Source: Fimenecus sp051881335
GTDB taxonomy: Bacteria > Bacillota > Clostridia > Oscillospirales > Acutalibacteraceae
Length of the DNA: 5,170 nucleotides
Direction of reading: 5' to 3'
NCBI GenBank assembly: GCA_051881335.1
Contig: JBJEPR010000070.1
Location: 1 to 5,170, forward strand
The notes under the pieces are model-generated. The model made no database searches and had not been told where the DNA came from. It worked only from the letters and a program-made list of their open reading frames with translations. Position numbers and translations under genes: made by a program. Position 1 is the first letter of the stretch. The number at the start of each line of letters is the position of its first letter. Below are positions 1-4,434 of this stretch, one piece after another.

Positions 1-221
1 ATGCAAATCAAATCACGGCCGCCGCGGAGCAATACACCAAAGCCAACGCCCTGCTTTCGGATTTGCGGGACGCGCGGATGACGGCGCATGAAAAGGTGCA
101 GGACGGCGTGTACCGCACCGAATACAACAACAGCATTGTCATTTATTTCAATTATAACAGCGAAGCTGTAACGGTCAACGCCTTTACCGTTGCACCGATG
201 AGCTTCTTACGCGTAAACTGA
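1..221 (+). CDS. C-terminal end of a probable DUF5696-type protein (5' end outside window)
   Basis: This is an open frame from the left edge to a TGA at 219-221, reading in the frame that starts at base 3, so 72 C-terminal residues are visible. The tail reads like the end of DUF5696 family proteins: a helix rich in Ala, Leu and Asp, then the phrase HEKVQDGVYRTEY, then a small beta-sandwich ending with IYFNYNSEAVTV. I know that pattern (a V.RT.Y.N....VNYN...VTV strand set) from the C-termini of DUF5696 proteins, which are often found near carbohydrate-related genes in Firmicutes. No catalytic part is in view, so no function can be assigned. A hairpin at 245-272 closes the transcript 23 bases after the stop. 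An unrelated beta-sandwich carbohydrate-active enzyme tail is the main alternative. I am sure that the frame is coding and only moderately sure of the family. Confidence 0.6.
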   Translation, partial: ANQITAAAEQYTKANALLSDLRDARMTAHEKVQDGVYRTEYNNSIVIYFNYNSEAVTVNAFTVAPMSFLRVN

Positions 222-244
222 TAAAACAAAATGCCCGTTCAGCC

Positions 245-275
245 AATCCCCATATCCGTCGATATGGGGATTTGT
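245..275 (+). terminator. Hairpin terminator after the partial gene
   Basis: A perfect 12-bp stem (245-256 pairing with 261-272, AATCCCCATATC / GATATGGGGATT) has a 4-base loop CGTC. It lies 23 bases after the stop codon of the upstream gene. The following bases (TGTTGTAT) are only moderately T-rich, so termination may be less efficient than at the other terminators in the window. Confidence 0.7.
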
Positions 276-350
276 TGTATGCTAAAATATACAAATTTCT
301 TAAAATTGTCTTAATAATCTACAAATTTCCGTTTTTTGTTAAAAAAATAC

Positions 351-379
351 TTGCTATCTGTCGCGTTTGTTGATATGAT
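351..379 (+). promoter_or_regulatory. Sigma-A-like promoter of the YjdF-like membrane protein gene
   Basis: A -35 box TTGCTA (351-356) and a -10 box TATGAT (374-379) are separated by exactly 17 bases. Upstream, 281-350 is very A/T-rich with A and T runs, as in an UP-element-like context. The start codon at 435 leaves a leader of roughly 50 bases. The boxes are good but not perfect consensus; a palindrome overlaps the -10 box (separate entry). Confidence 0.65.
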
Positions 380-390
380 GTATACAACAT
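375..390. promoter_or_regulatory. Near-perfect 16-bp palindrome over the -10 box and start region (candidate operator)
   Basis: ATGATGTATACAACAT is a 16-bp inverted repeat with 7 of 8 base pairs matching and a perfect TGTATACA core (379-386). It begins inside the -10 hexamer and runs over the expected transcription start. A bound dimeric regulator here would block RNA polymerase. The regulator is unknown and no known operator consensus is claimed. Confidence 0.45.
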
Positions 391-401
391 ATTGACAAAT
401 C

Positions 402-420
402 TGCGGCAGTCTTTGCCGCA
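402..420 (+). promoter_or_regulatory. Leader hairpin immediately upstream of the ribosome binding site
   Basis: A perfect 7-bp GC-rich stem TGCGGCA (402-408) / TGCCGCA (414-420) has the loop GTCTT. It ends 3 bases before the Shine-Dalgarno sequence GAGGGGA (424-430) of the gene at 435. There is no T-tract, so it is not a terminator. It could stabilise the mRNA 5' end or influence ribosome access, but no ligand-binding structure is recognisable. Confidence 0.4.
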
Positions 421-434
421 AGTGAGGGGATAAA

Positions 435-1199
435 ATGAAGGACTATGTAAAACGCCTTTTGCGCACTTCCAAAAAATGGGAGGTCGTGTTTTGGTGGCTT
501 TTGCGCGCCGTGATGATTGGGGCGCTCATCGACTCCATCTTTTTCCGTAAAGATGTGCAACAGTCTTTGCAAACCGCCGCCAATTTGATTTTGATGTTTT
601 TGTGGGAAATCTTTCAGATGTTCCCCGCCAAAACCTGGCTGCGGCAGGTGCCTTCCTACATACAGGACTTTTTGGCGCCCGGGCTGTTTCTTGCTTCGTT
701 CGGCGGCGCATATTTGAATTTCTATTACAGCGTACCCGCCTATGACTTGGTATTTCACGCGGTCGGCGGGCTTGCGGGCGCATTCGCAGGATATGAAGTC
801 ATTGTGGCAATGCAAAAGCGCGACAAGGTGCAGTGCAGTGCCGCCATTGCGGTGCTCGGCGCATTCGGATTTTCCTTTTTCGCCGGTACGGGCTGGGAGT
901 TGTTTGAATTCATTTTCGACCAGGTTGCCGGCGGCGACGCACAGCATTGGTCTTTGGCATTGGCAGAGGCGGCTTCGGAACAGTACGGCGTGCCGCTGCC
1001 GAATGTCATTCCGGCACTTGACGATATGCGCTGGGCGCTGATTGACACGATGGAGGACATTATTTGCAACACCGTCGGCGCGGTGCTTGCGTGGATTATC
1101 CTCAAAATCTGTCCCTATCACCACAAGGGCAAAAACAATGTGAATTTGCTGTTTGCCCCGAAAACCGAGCAAGAAATCAAAGAAACCGTTACAAAATAA
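435..1199 (+). CDS. YjdF/DUF2238-like integral membrane protein
   Basis: A 254-residue protein starts at ATG 435 behind GAGGGGA (424-430, spacing 4). It is strongly hydrophobic, with likely membrane segments around residues 17-37, 47-63, 78-99, 104-126, 135-152 and 202-223, and a charged C-terminal tail. The pattern matches the DUF2238/YjdF group of membrane proteins. A YDLVFH motif with its histidine (103-108) is followed by a glycine-rich helix. A WELFEF motif (154-159) runs into an Asp/Gly loop (162-168). A final IDTMEDIICNTVGA segment (203-216) carries Asp, Glu and Asn. YjdF relatives show the same D..xH..G, E..E and D..D...N..GA order. The function of the family is not established. The polar residues inside membrane segments could form an ion or lipid head-group site, but that is inference. 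It is a single-gene unit with its own promoter and terminator. Confidence 0.7.
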   Translation: MKDYVKRLLRTSKKWEVVFWWLLRAVMIGALIDSIFFRKDVQQSLQTAANLILMFLWEIFQMFPAKTWLRQVPSYIQDFLAPGLFLASFGGAYLNFYYSVPAYDLVFHAVGGLAGAFAGYEVIVAMQKRDKVQCSAAIAVLGAFGFSFFAGTGWELFEFIFDQVAGGDAQHWSLALAEAASEQYGVPLPNVIPALDDMRWALIDTMEDIICNTVGAVLAWIILKICPYHHKGKNNVNLLFAPKTEQEIKETVTK

Positions 1200-1211
1200 A
1201 TGCATAAAACC

Positions 1212-1250
1212 AAAACCGCAGTATCCGAAAAACGGGTACTGCGGTTTTTT
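1212..1250. terminator. Bidirectional terminator between convergent genes
   Basis: A 16-bp stem (1212-1227 pairing with 1233-1248, including one G-U pair) has the loop AAAAA and is flanked by a T-run on the plus strand (1245-1250). On the minus strand the same hairpin is followed by TTTTGGTTTTATG, also U-rich. It lies 12 bases after the stop of the plus-strand membrane protein gene and 26 bases beyond the stop of the minus-strand wall protein gene, so it can serve both. Confidence 0.9.
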
Positions 1251-1276
1251 ATATTCCCCTCAATGATAGAGATTGG

Positions 1277-2272
1277 TTATTTGTCTTCCTTACGGCGAAG
1301 AAGCAGTGCCCCGCCTGCCGTGCCGGAAAGCATCAAAACTGCCGCCGCAGTAAGGCTCGCTGTCATACCGGTTTTCGGAATATCCGGATTTTTCACATCG
1401 TCCTTTTCGCCGGTTGTCGGGGTGCCGTTTGTGCTCCCGTTGCCGGTATTCGCACCCGACGCTTTGGTGACATTCACCTCAAATTCAACGGATTTCCCCA
1501 TAACGGTAACCAACATCGTATTTTTGCCCTCTGTGACTGTATCGGCTTTTTGCTCCAGTACAATCGGGTACAGATAACCGAGATGCGTAATGTAATCGTC
1601 CGCGTCTGTCAAATCCTCCGTTGCACCGTCTGTGTAAGTCACACGGATTTCCATACCCGCAGTATCCACCAACAAAAAGGCGTCTTGCTCGGCAAATAAA
1701 ATATCCGCCAAATCGTCCGCACTTACCATTGCGACATATTCTTCATAGGTCAGCCCCATGTCGGCGAGTGCGGCGTCAAACGATTCAGGGTCAAAAGCGT
1801 ACAACCGTTCTATGGAAAAATTCTCTCTGGTGAGCACATCTTTCTCCATATCGTATTCGGTTTTGGTCGGCATTTTAAGAATTTCCACCGACTGCACGGG
1901 ATTGTCGCGCACAGTTACAGGGGTAGTCGCCGTAAACACTTCCCCGCTTGCTTCGTCATAGTAAGAAACGGTAGCATCGTTTTCTCCGATGACATAATCA
2001 TACACGGTCACATCGACATACACGCTGTCGCCGCTGACCTCGGCGGTTGTGCCGTTCGCATAGGAAACAGTCAACACCAGTCCTGTCGGGTCACACCAAA
2101 TTTCCGTGCCGTAGTCATCTCCGCCGACATAGTACACCGTGCGTTCAGGTGCTGTTGTTACCTCAATACCCGTGACCGCCGCATCGTCCGCCGCGAACGC
2201 GCACACCGCAAAAACGGCAAGCAGCAGAACAGCTGTTAATGCAACAGCCAATGCTTTTTTCATTGTTTTCAT
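1277..2272 (-). CDS. Secreted Ig-like (Big_3-like) protein with LPXTG-type cell-wall anchor
   Basis: The 331-residue precursor starts at ATG 2272, chosen because AAGGAGG (2280-2286) sits 7 bases upstream; a second ATG 9 bases inside is less well placed. Residues 1-27 form a signal peptide with a Lys-rich start, a hydrophobic core and probable cleavage after AFA. Residues 33-121 form a first Ig-like beta domain with the APERTVYYVGGDD and GLVLTVSYANGTT signatures of Big_3-type repeats. Residues 125-269 look like a second copy (MPTKTEYDMEKD, then EIRVTYTDGATEDL) split by an acidic, probably helical insert at about 148-203. A Gly/Asn/Thr linker (271-290) leads to IPKTG (298-302), a hydrophobic segment (about 305-325) and an RRKEDK tail, which is a sortase sorting signal with Ile in place of Leu. 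The expected location is the cell surface, covalently linked to peptidoglycan. The role, perhaps adhesion or ligand binding, is inference. It is monocistronic. Confidence 0.85.
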   Translation of the reverse strand: MKTMKKALAVALTAVLLLAVFAVCAFAADDAAVTGIEVTTAPERTVYYVGGDDYGTEIWCDPTGLVLTVSYANGTTAEVSGDSVYVDVTVYDYVIGENDATVSYYDEASGEVFTATTPVTVRDNPVQSVEILKMPTKTEYDMEKDVLTRENFSIERLYAFDPESFDAALADMGLTYEEYVAMVSADDLADILFAEQDAFLLVDTAGMEIRVTYTDGATEDLTDADDYITHLGYLYPIVLEQKADTVTEGKNTMLVTVMGKSVEFEVNVTKASGANTGNGSTNGTPTTGEKDDVKNPDIPKTGMTASLTAAAVLMLSGTAGGALLLRRKEDK

Positions 2273-2279
2273 ACTTTAT

Positions 2280-2286
2280 CCTCCTT
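2280..2286 (-). promoter_or_regulatory. Strong RBS fixing the start of the wall-anchored protein
   Basis: AAGGAGG on the minus strand lies 7 bases before ATG 2272, the ideal distance. The alternative in-frame ATG at 2263 would be 16 bases away, so the upstream ATG is preferred. Confidence 0.85.
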
Positions 2287-2334
2287 GCGCCCCAAAAGGG
2301 CAATTTCGCCCGTATTTTTATCGGGTTCTTTCAT

Positions 2335-2363
2335 ATTATATGGGTAATACCCATATTTGTCAA
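2335..2363 (-). promoter_or_regulatory. Perfect consensus sigma-A promoter of the wall-anchored protein gene
   Basis: On the minus strand, TTGACA (2358-2363) and TATAAT (2335-2340) match the vegetative consensus in all 12 positions with an exact 17-base spacer. The expected transcription start is near 2328, which leaves a leader of about 55 bases. Such a promoter should be very active unless repressed, which fits the palindrome that fills its spacer. Confidence 0.9.
2338..2356. promoter_or_regulatory. Perfect 19-bp palindrome in the promoter spacer (candidate operator)
   Basis: ATATGGGTAATACCCATAT has two perfect 9-bp arms around one central base. It occupies almost the entire -35/-10 spacer and overlaps three bases of the -10 box. 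This is the classic position for a repressor operator (or a MerR-type activator, though those favour a 19-20 base spacer). The XRE gene beginning 50 bases away on the other strand is the nearest candidate regulator. I do not recognise the sequence as a named box. Confidence 0.7.
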
Positions 2364-2394
2364 TAGTCAAAATCCGTTAATTTATCATTGTAAC

Positions 2395-2399
2395 AGGTG
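2395..2399 (+). promoter_or_regulatory. RBS that decides the XRE start
   Basis: AGGTG lies 6 bases before ATG 2406. The upstream in-frame codons GTG 2397 and ATG 2400 overlap or directly follow this site and have no Shine-Dalgarno of their own, so the third candidate start is the most likely. Confidence 0.65.
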
Positions 2400-2405
2400 A
2401 TGAAA

Positions 2406-2609
2406 ATGTATTTCAGAAGAATACGGGACTTGCGGGAAGACAGTGATAAAAAGCAGCGGGAACTGGCAGAGTATCTGCATATTGACCAAAGCACCTACTC
2501 CGATTATGAGACCGGGCACATCAATGTGCCGATTGAGGCGCTGATAAAACTGGCTGATTTTTACGATACCAGTGTGGATTACATTGTGGAACGCGTGAAT
2601 ACCCGCTAA
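2406..2609 (+). CDS. Small XRE-family helix-turn-helix regulator
   Basis: This 67-residue protein is essentially one Cro/C1-type (HTH_3) DNA-binding domain with no partner domain. The first helix is MYFRRIRDLRED. The HTH pair is QRELAEYL (17-24) followed by the recognition helix in DQSTYSDYETG (27-37). The conserved closing segment is IEALIKLADFYDTSVDYIVER (43-63). This arrangement is typical of small Clostridia XRE proteins that bind palindromes as dimers. The start at 2406 is chosen for the AGGTG site; GTG 2397 would add three residues. The gene is transcribed away from the wall-anchored protein gene, with a 133-base gap that contains the 19-bp palindrome, so it may control that gene, itself, or both. 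A plus-strand promoter is not clear: TTGTCA at 2357-2362 has only weak AT-rich -10 candidates near 2380-2388. A terminator follows at 2701-2750. Confidence 0.9.
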   Translation: MYFRRIRDLREDSDKKQRELAEYLHIDQSTYSDYETGHINVPIEALIKLADFYDTSVDYIVERVNTR

Positions 2610-2622
2610 CCGCAAAACCTGC

Positions 2623-2669
2623 AAAAAGCATCGGGCATATGCCGAGCGCTTAAAGGCAAGTGTTTCTTT
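2623..2669 (+). repeat. Left copy of an imperfect inverted repeat
   Basis: Begins AAAAAGCATCGGGCATATGCC. By hand alignment with one gap it matches the minus-strand reading of the copy at 2889-2936 at roughly 70% of positions, with identical blocks of 12, 7 and 5 bases. It starts 13 bases after the XRE stop codon. Confidence 0.4.
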
Positions 2670-2700
2670 GAAATATGAACTTTTGGCGCAATAATGCGTT

Positions 2701-2750
2701 AAATCCCCACGATATGCGTCAGCATTATCGTGGGGATTTGCCTTTTCTTG
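2701..2750 (+). terminator. Terminator of the XRE gene
   Basis: A perfect 13-bp stem (2701-2713 AAATCCCCACGAT with 2727-2739) is capped by an inner 4-bp stem ATGC/GCAT (2714-2717 with 2722-2725) with loop GTCA and a single bulged T. It is followed by CCTTTTCTTG, a T-rich tail. It lies 91 bases after the XRE stop. The outer stem shares the AATCCCCA/TGGGGATT motif with the hairpin at 245-272. Confidence 0.75.
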
Positions 2751-2820
2751 CATCCAAAACTTATATTTTAAAGTGCTTCGCAGTTTCGGAGGAGCATAAA
2801 ATTTCTTGTATTGAAGCCAT

Positions 2821-2857
2821 AAAAACGGTGCAAGGCTAACGCCTTGCGAGGTTTTTT
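2821..2857. terminator. Bidirectional terminator, probably ending the spoIIA operon
   Basis: The inner 7-bp stem GCAAGGC/GCCTTGC (2830-2836 with 2841-2847) has loop TAAC. A 3x3 internal loop separates it from the outer stem AAAAAC/GTTTTT (2821-2826 with 2851-2856). The plus strand ends in six T residues. The minus-strand reading also ends in a T-run after the hairpin. It is 92 bases beyond the sigF stop codon on the minus strand, with no other terminator between. Confidence 0.75.
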
Positions 2858-2888
2858 GGCAAGAATACGGGGAATTTTTGCCCGAGGA

Positions 2889-2936
2889 ACAAATCCTTGC
2901 TTTTCAACACGCGGCATAAAGTCCGATGCTTTTTAA
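2889..2936 (-). repeat. Right copy of the imperfect inverted repeat
   Basis: Read on the minus strand it starts AAAAAGCATCGGACTTTATG and aligns with the plus-strand copy at 2623-2669. It sits 13 bases beyond the sigF stop codon, so the two copies bracket the intergenic region much as ends of a miniature element would. No target duplication was found at the outer edges. Confidence 0.4.
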
Positions 2937-2948
2937 TTTTGTAAAGTA

Positions 2949-3602
2949 TTACCCTGTCAGCCGTTTGCGCATTTCTAAAAGAATGGCGCGCTCGCGCCGC
3001 GACACCTGTACTTGTGAAAGCCCGAGCGCTTCGGCGGTTTTTACCTGCGTAAGACCTTTGTAATACCGCAGTTCAATCAGTTTTCTGTCCGGTTCGGGAA
3101 GCGCTTCGAGCACCGCGTCAAGCGCCAAACGGTTTTGAATGTCCTCTTCCCCCGACGGCACGGGAATATCCGCTTGATGCTCGCCGTCCTCGCCGAATTC
3201 CGTCAGGGAAATCGGCGGTTTTGCTATATTTAACAATTCCGCCGCTTCAAATTCGGAAACGCCCAGTTCTGCGGCAATTTCGCCGACGGTCGGTGCGCGG
3301 TCCAGTTTCGCAGACAGCGTATCCTGCACCTGTTGCGCGGCGCGTGCGCGTTCTTTTAAGGTACGGCTGACCTTAATTGTGCCGCCGTCGCGGAACAGGC
3401 GGCGAATTTCGCCTAAAATCGCGGGCACGGCATAGGTGGAAAACGCATACCCGAGCGCTTCGTCAAAGCCGTCCGCCGCCTTACAAAGTCCGACACAGCC
3501 CGCCGAAAACAAATCGTCATATTCCAGTCCGCGGTTACGAAAGCGATTGGCACAGGCGTGCACCAATCCTAAATTTTCAGCAATCCGTTCGTCACGCGTC
3601 AA
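2949..3602 (-). CDS. sigF: Sporulation sigma factor F, short form
   Basis: This 217-residue sigma-70 family factor directs RNA polymerase to early forespore promoters. Sigma region 2 spans residues 9-75, with EYDDLFSAGCVGL (27-39), FSTYAVPAILGEIRR (54-68) and RDGGTIKVSR (71-80), all close to Bacillus sigma-F. Region 3 spans about 83-130 (RAPTVGEIAAELGVS at 102-116). Region 4 spans about 160-212, with the helix-turn-helix TQVKTAEALGLSQVQVSR at 185-202. The start is TTG 3602, set by GGGGAG (3609-3614) 6 bases upstream; it overlaps the end of spoIIAB by 11 bases. Compared with the 255-residue Bacillus protein, the N-terminal segment before region 2.1 (about 30 residues) is missing, and the upstream frame offers no better start. 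Position after spoIIAA-spoIIAB supports sigF rather than sigG. Activity is controlled by SpoIIAB binding. Confidence 0.93.
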   Translation of the reverse strand: MTRDERIAENLGLVHACANRFRNRGLEYDDLFSAGCVGLCKAADGFDEALGYAFSTYAVPAILGEIRRLFRDGGTIKVSRTLKERARAAQQVQDTLSAKLDRAPTVGEIAAELGVSEFEAAELLNIAKPPISLTEFGEDGEHQADIPVPSGEEDIQNRLALDAVLEALPEPDRKLIELRYYKGLTQVKTAEALGLSQVQVSRRERAILLEMRKRLTG

Positions 3603-4038
3603 AGTGTGCTCCCCTGCCCCGTATCCGTTTTTGCAGTGTCACCGTGGTGCCCACACCAATAGCGGAACGCACCCGCACGCGGTCGCAAAAGCTCTCCATC
3701 ACCGAAAAGCCCAAGCCGGCACGGTCACCGCCGAGGGTGGTAAACAGCGGTTCGCGCGCTTTTTTAACATCTGCAATCCCACAACCGCGGTCGCGAACGG
3801 TTATCTGCACCACACCGTTTTCTAAAATTTTTACGGTTATGTAAATCTTGCCAACCGCGTCCTTATACGCGTGCACAATGCAGTTGGTTACCGCTTCGCT
3901 CACGGCGGTTTTGATGTCGTTGAGTTCCTCGACGGTCGGGTCTAAGCTTGCCGCAAAGGCAGACACCGCCACACGCGCATATGCCTCATTGACGGAACGG
4001 CTTTCAATTTGCAGCTTCATCTCGTTTTGCACTTGCAT
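3592..4038 (-). CDS. spoIIAB: Anti-sigma F factor and serine kinase SpoIIAB
   Basis: This 148-residue GHKL-fold protein binds sigma-F and, with ATP, phosphorylates SpoIIAA. It aligns well with the Bacillus protein along its length: NEMKL near the start, RVAVSAF (22-28), the N-box with Glu48 and Asn52 in SEAVTN (47-52), the G1 motif DRGCGI (83-88), PLFTTLGGDRAGLGFSVME (97-115) as ATP lid and G2, and GVGTTVTL near the end. Glu48 corresponds to the catalytic Glu46 and Asn52 to the Mg-binding Asn50 of Bacillus SpoIIAB. ATG 4038 is used here, overlapping spoIIAA by 35 bases. GTG 4032 is a real alternative because it gives a start matching the Bacillus N-terminus (VQNEM versus MKNEM) and lies 9 bases from AGAGG. 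The 3' end overlaps sigF by 11 bases. Both overlaps suggest translational coupling. Confidence 0.95.
   Translation of the reverse strand: MQVQNEMKLQIESRSVNEAYARVAVSAFAASLDPTVEELNDIKTAVSEAVTNCIVHAYKDAVGKIYITVKILENGVVQITVRDRGCGIADVKKAREPLFTTLGGDRAGLGFSVMESFCDRVRVRSAIGVGTTVTLQKRIRGRGAHFDA
3609..3614 (-). promoter_or_regulatory. RBS for the TTG start of sigF
   Basis: GGGGAG on the minus strand, inside the 3' end of spoIIAB, lies 6 bases before TTG 3602. It supports a non-ATG start for sigF and thus the short N-terminus. Confidence 0.7.
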
Positions 4039-4366
4039 TGTCCTCTCTCCCCTCTTTTCCTTTTTTCAGCACGGCAATTTTCTCAATGCCCGCAAGGCGC
4101 ATCACCTTGTACGCGTGCGGTGACAAATTGCGCAGCTCCAGCGTACAGCCAAACGCTTGCAACAGCTTATAGCGGCCCATTACAAGCCCTATTCCGGAGC
4201 TGTCCATAAAGCTGACGCCGCCGAAATCCAACACCGCCTGTTCGGGGTGAAAAGCGGCGGCAAATTCATCGATTTTATCGCGTACACCGCCTGCATTATG
4301 GTGGTCCAGCTCGCCCTCCAAATACACAAGCATAGTGGTTCCCTGTGTTTCGATTGCGGTATGCAT
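4004..4366 (-). CDS. spoIIAA: Anti-anti-sigma F factor SpoIIAA
   Basis: This 120-residue STAS-domain protein, when unphosphorylated, displaces sigma-F from SpoIIAB. The GELDHH signature is at residues 18-23. The phosphorylation loop is FMDSSGIGLVMGRYK (53-67), where Ser57 corresponds to the phosphorylated Ser58 of Bacillus SpoIIAA. A conserved C-terminal helix (LSPHAYKVMRLAGI, 81-94) follows. The length matches the family (117 in Bacillus), although the last 20 residues form a highly charged tail with no clear counterpart; this tail is encoded where the spoIIAB start overlaps. The start at ATG 4366 is set by AAAGGAGG (4374-4381), 7 bases upstream. A longer open frame reaching 4558 is rejected because it has no family similarity and would run into feoA. 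It is the first gene of the spoIIA operon and divergent from feoA. Confidence 0.95.
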   Translation of the reverse strand: MHTAIETQGTTMLVYLEGELDHHNAGGVRDKIDEFAAAFHPEQAVLDFGGVSFMDSSGIGLVMGRYKLLQAFGCTLELRNLSPHAYKVMRLAGIEKIAVLKKGKEGREDNASAKRDEAAN

Positions 4367-4373
4367 AAATCGG

Positions 4374-4381
4374 CCTCCTTT
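4374..4381 (-). promoter_or_regulatory. RBS that fixes the spoIIAA start
   Basis: AAAGGAGG on the minus strand is 7 bases before ATG 4366. It decides between this start and longer in-frame extensions. Confidence 0.9.
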
Positions 4382-4396
4382 CAGAATGTGGTTTCT

Positions 4397-4425
4397 ATTG
4401 TAGCGGACAAGCCTTAAAAAATTTG
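4397..4425 (-). promoter_or_regulatory. Tentative spoIIA promoter
   Basis: The only clear box on the minus strand is TACAAT (4397-4402), about 30 bases upstream of the start codon. The hexamer 17 bases further upstream (4420-4425, CAAATT) is a poor -35. The sigma-H pattern expected for spoIIA from Bacillus (AGGAWWT about 12 bases before GAAT) is not visible. Confidence is low. Confidence 0.3.
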
Positions 4426-4434
4426 TTGAAACAC

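Larger units (their letters stand above)
2610..2948. other. Gene-free, hairpin-rich intergenic region with edge inverted repeats
   Basis: This 339-base stretch lies between the convergent XRE and sigF genes and has no convincing gene. It holds a 10-bp palindrome GGCATATGCC (2634-2643), a terminator at 2701-2750, a bidirectional terminator at 2821-2857, and a 9-bp plus-strand hairpin (2858-2866 with 2874-2882). The sequence at 2623-2669 resembles the reverse complement of about 2889-2936: both begin AAAAAGCATCGG and then share TATGCCG and GCAAG at matching places. Two short frames (plus 2675-2839 and minus 2768-2917) run across the hairpins without good ribosome binding sites. Confidence 0.55.

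Noticed and set aside
391..400. ATTGACAAAT at 391-400 as a second -35 box for the membrane protein gene
   Set aside because: No -10-like hexamer lies 16-18 bases downstream (the position falls in the GC-rich hairpin), and the remaining leader would be too short. It happens to match ten bases of the wall-protein promoter.
354..1205. 283-residue minus-strand open frame opposite the membrane protein gene
   Set aside because: No family resemblance and no good start signal; it is rich in Arg, His and Gln as expected for an antisense shadow, while the plus strand gives a coherent membrane protein with RBS, promoter and terminator.
2192..2272. Lipoprotein signal in the wall-anchored protein (Cys24)
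   Set aside because: The residues before Cys24 (FAV) do not fit a lipobox, while AFA gives a normal signal peptidase I site and the C-terminus has a sortase signal.
2270..2335. Riboswitch in the leader of the wall-anchored protein gene
   Set aside because: The leader is only about 55 bases and shows no conserved aptamer pattern I recognise.
2385..2753. 122-residue minus-strand open frame opposite the XRE gene
   Set aside because: It is the shadow of the XRE gene and its terminator; the plus-strand HTH protein is clearly the real product.
2675..2839. 54-residue plus-strand open frame after the XRE gene
   Set aside because: No Shine-Dalgarno, and it crosses the XRE terminator at 2701-2750; the palindromes themselves explain its open frame.
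2768..2917. 49-residue minus-strand open frame, very basic, in the gap after sigF
   Set aside because: It has only a weak ribosome binding site, runs straight through the bidirectional terminator hairpin, and resembles no protein I know.
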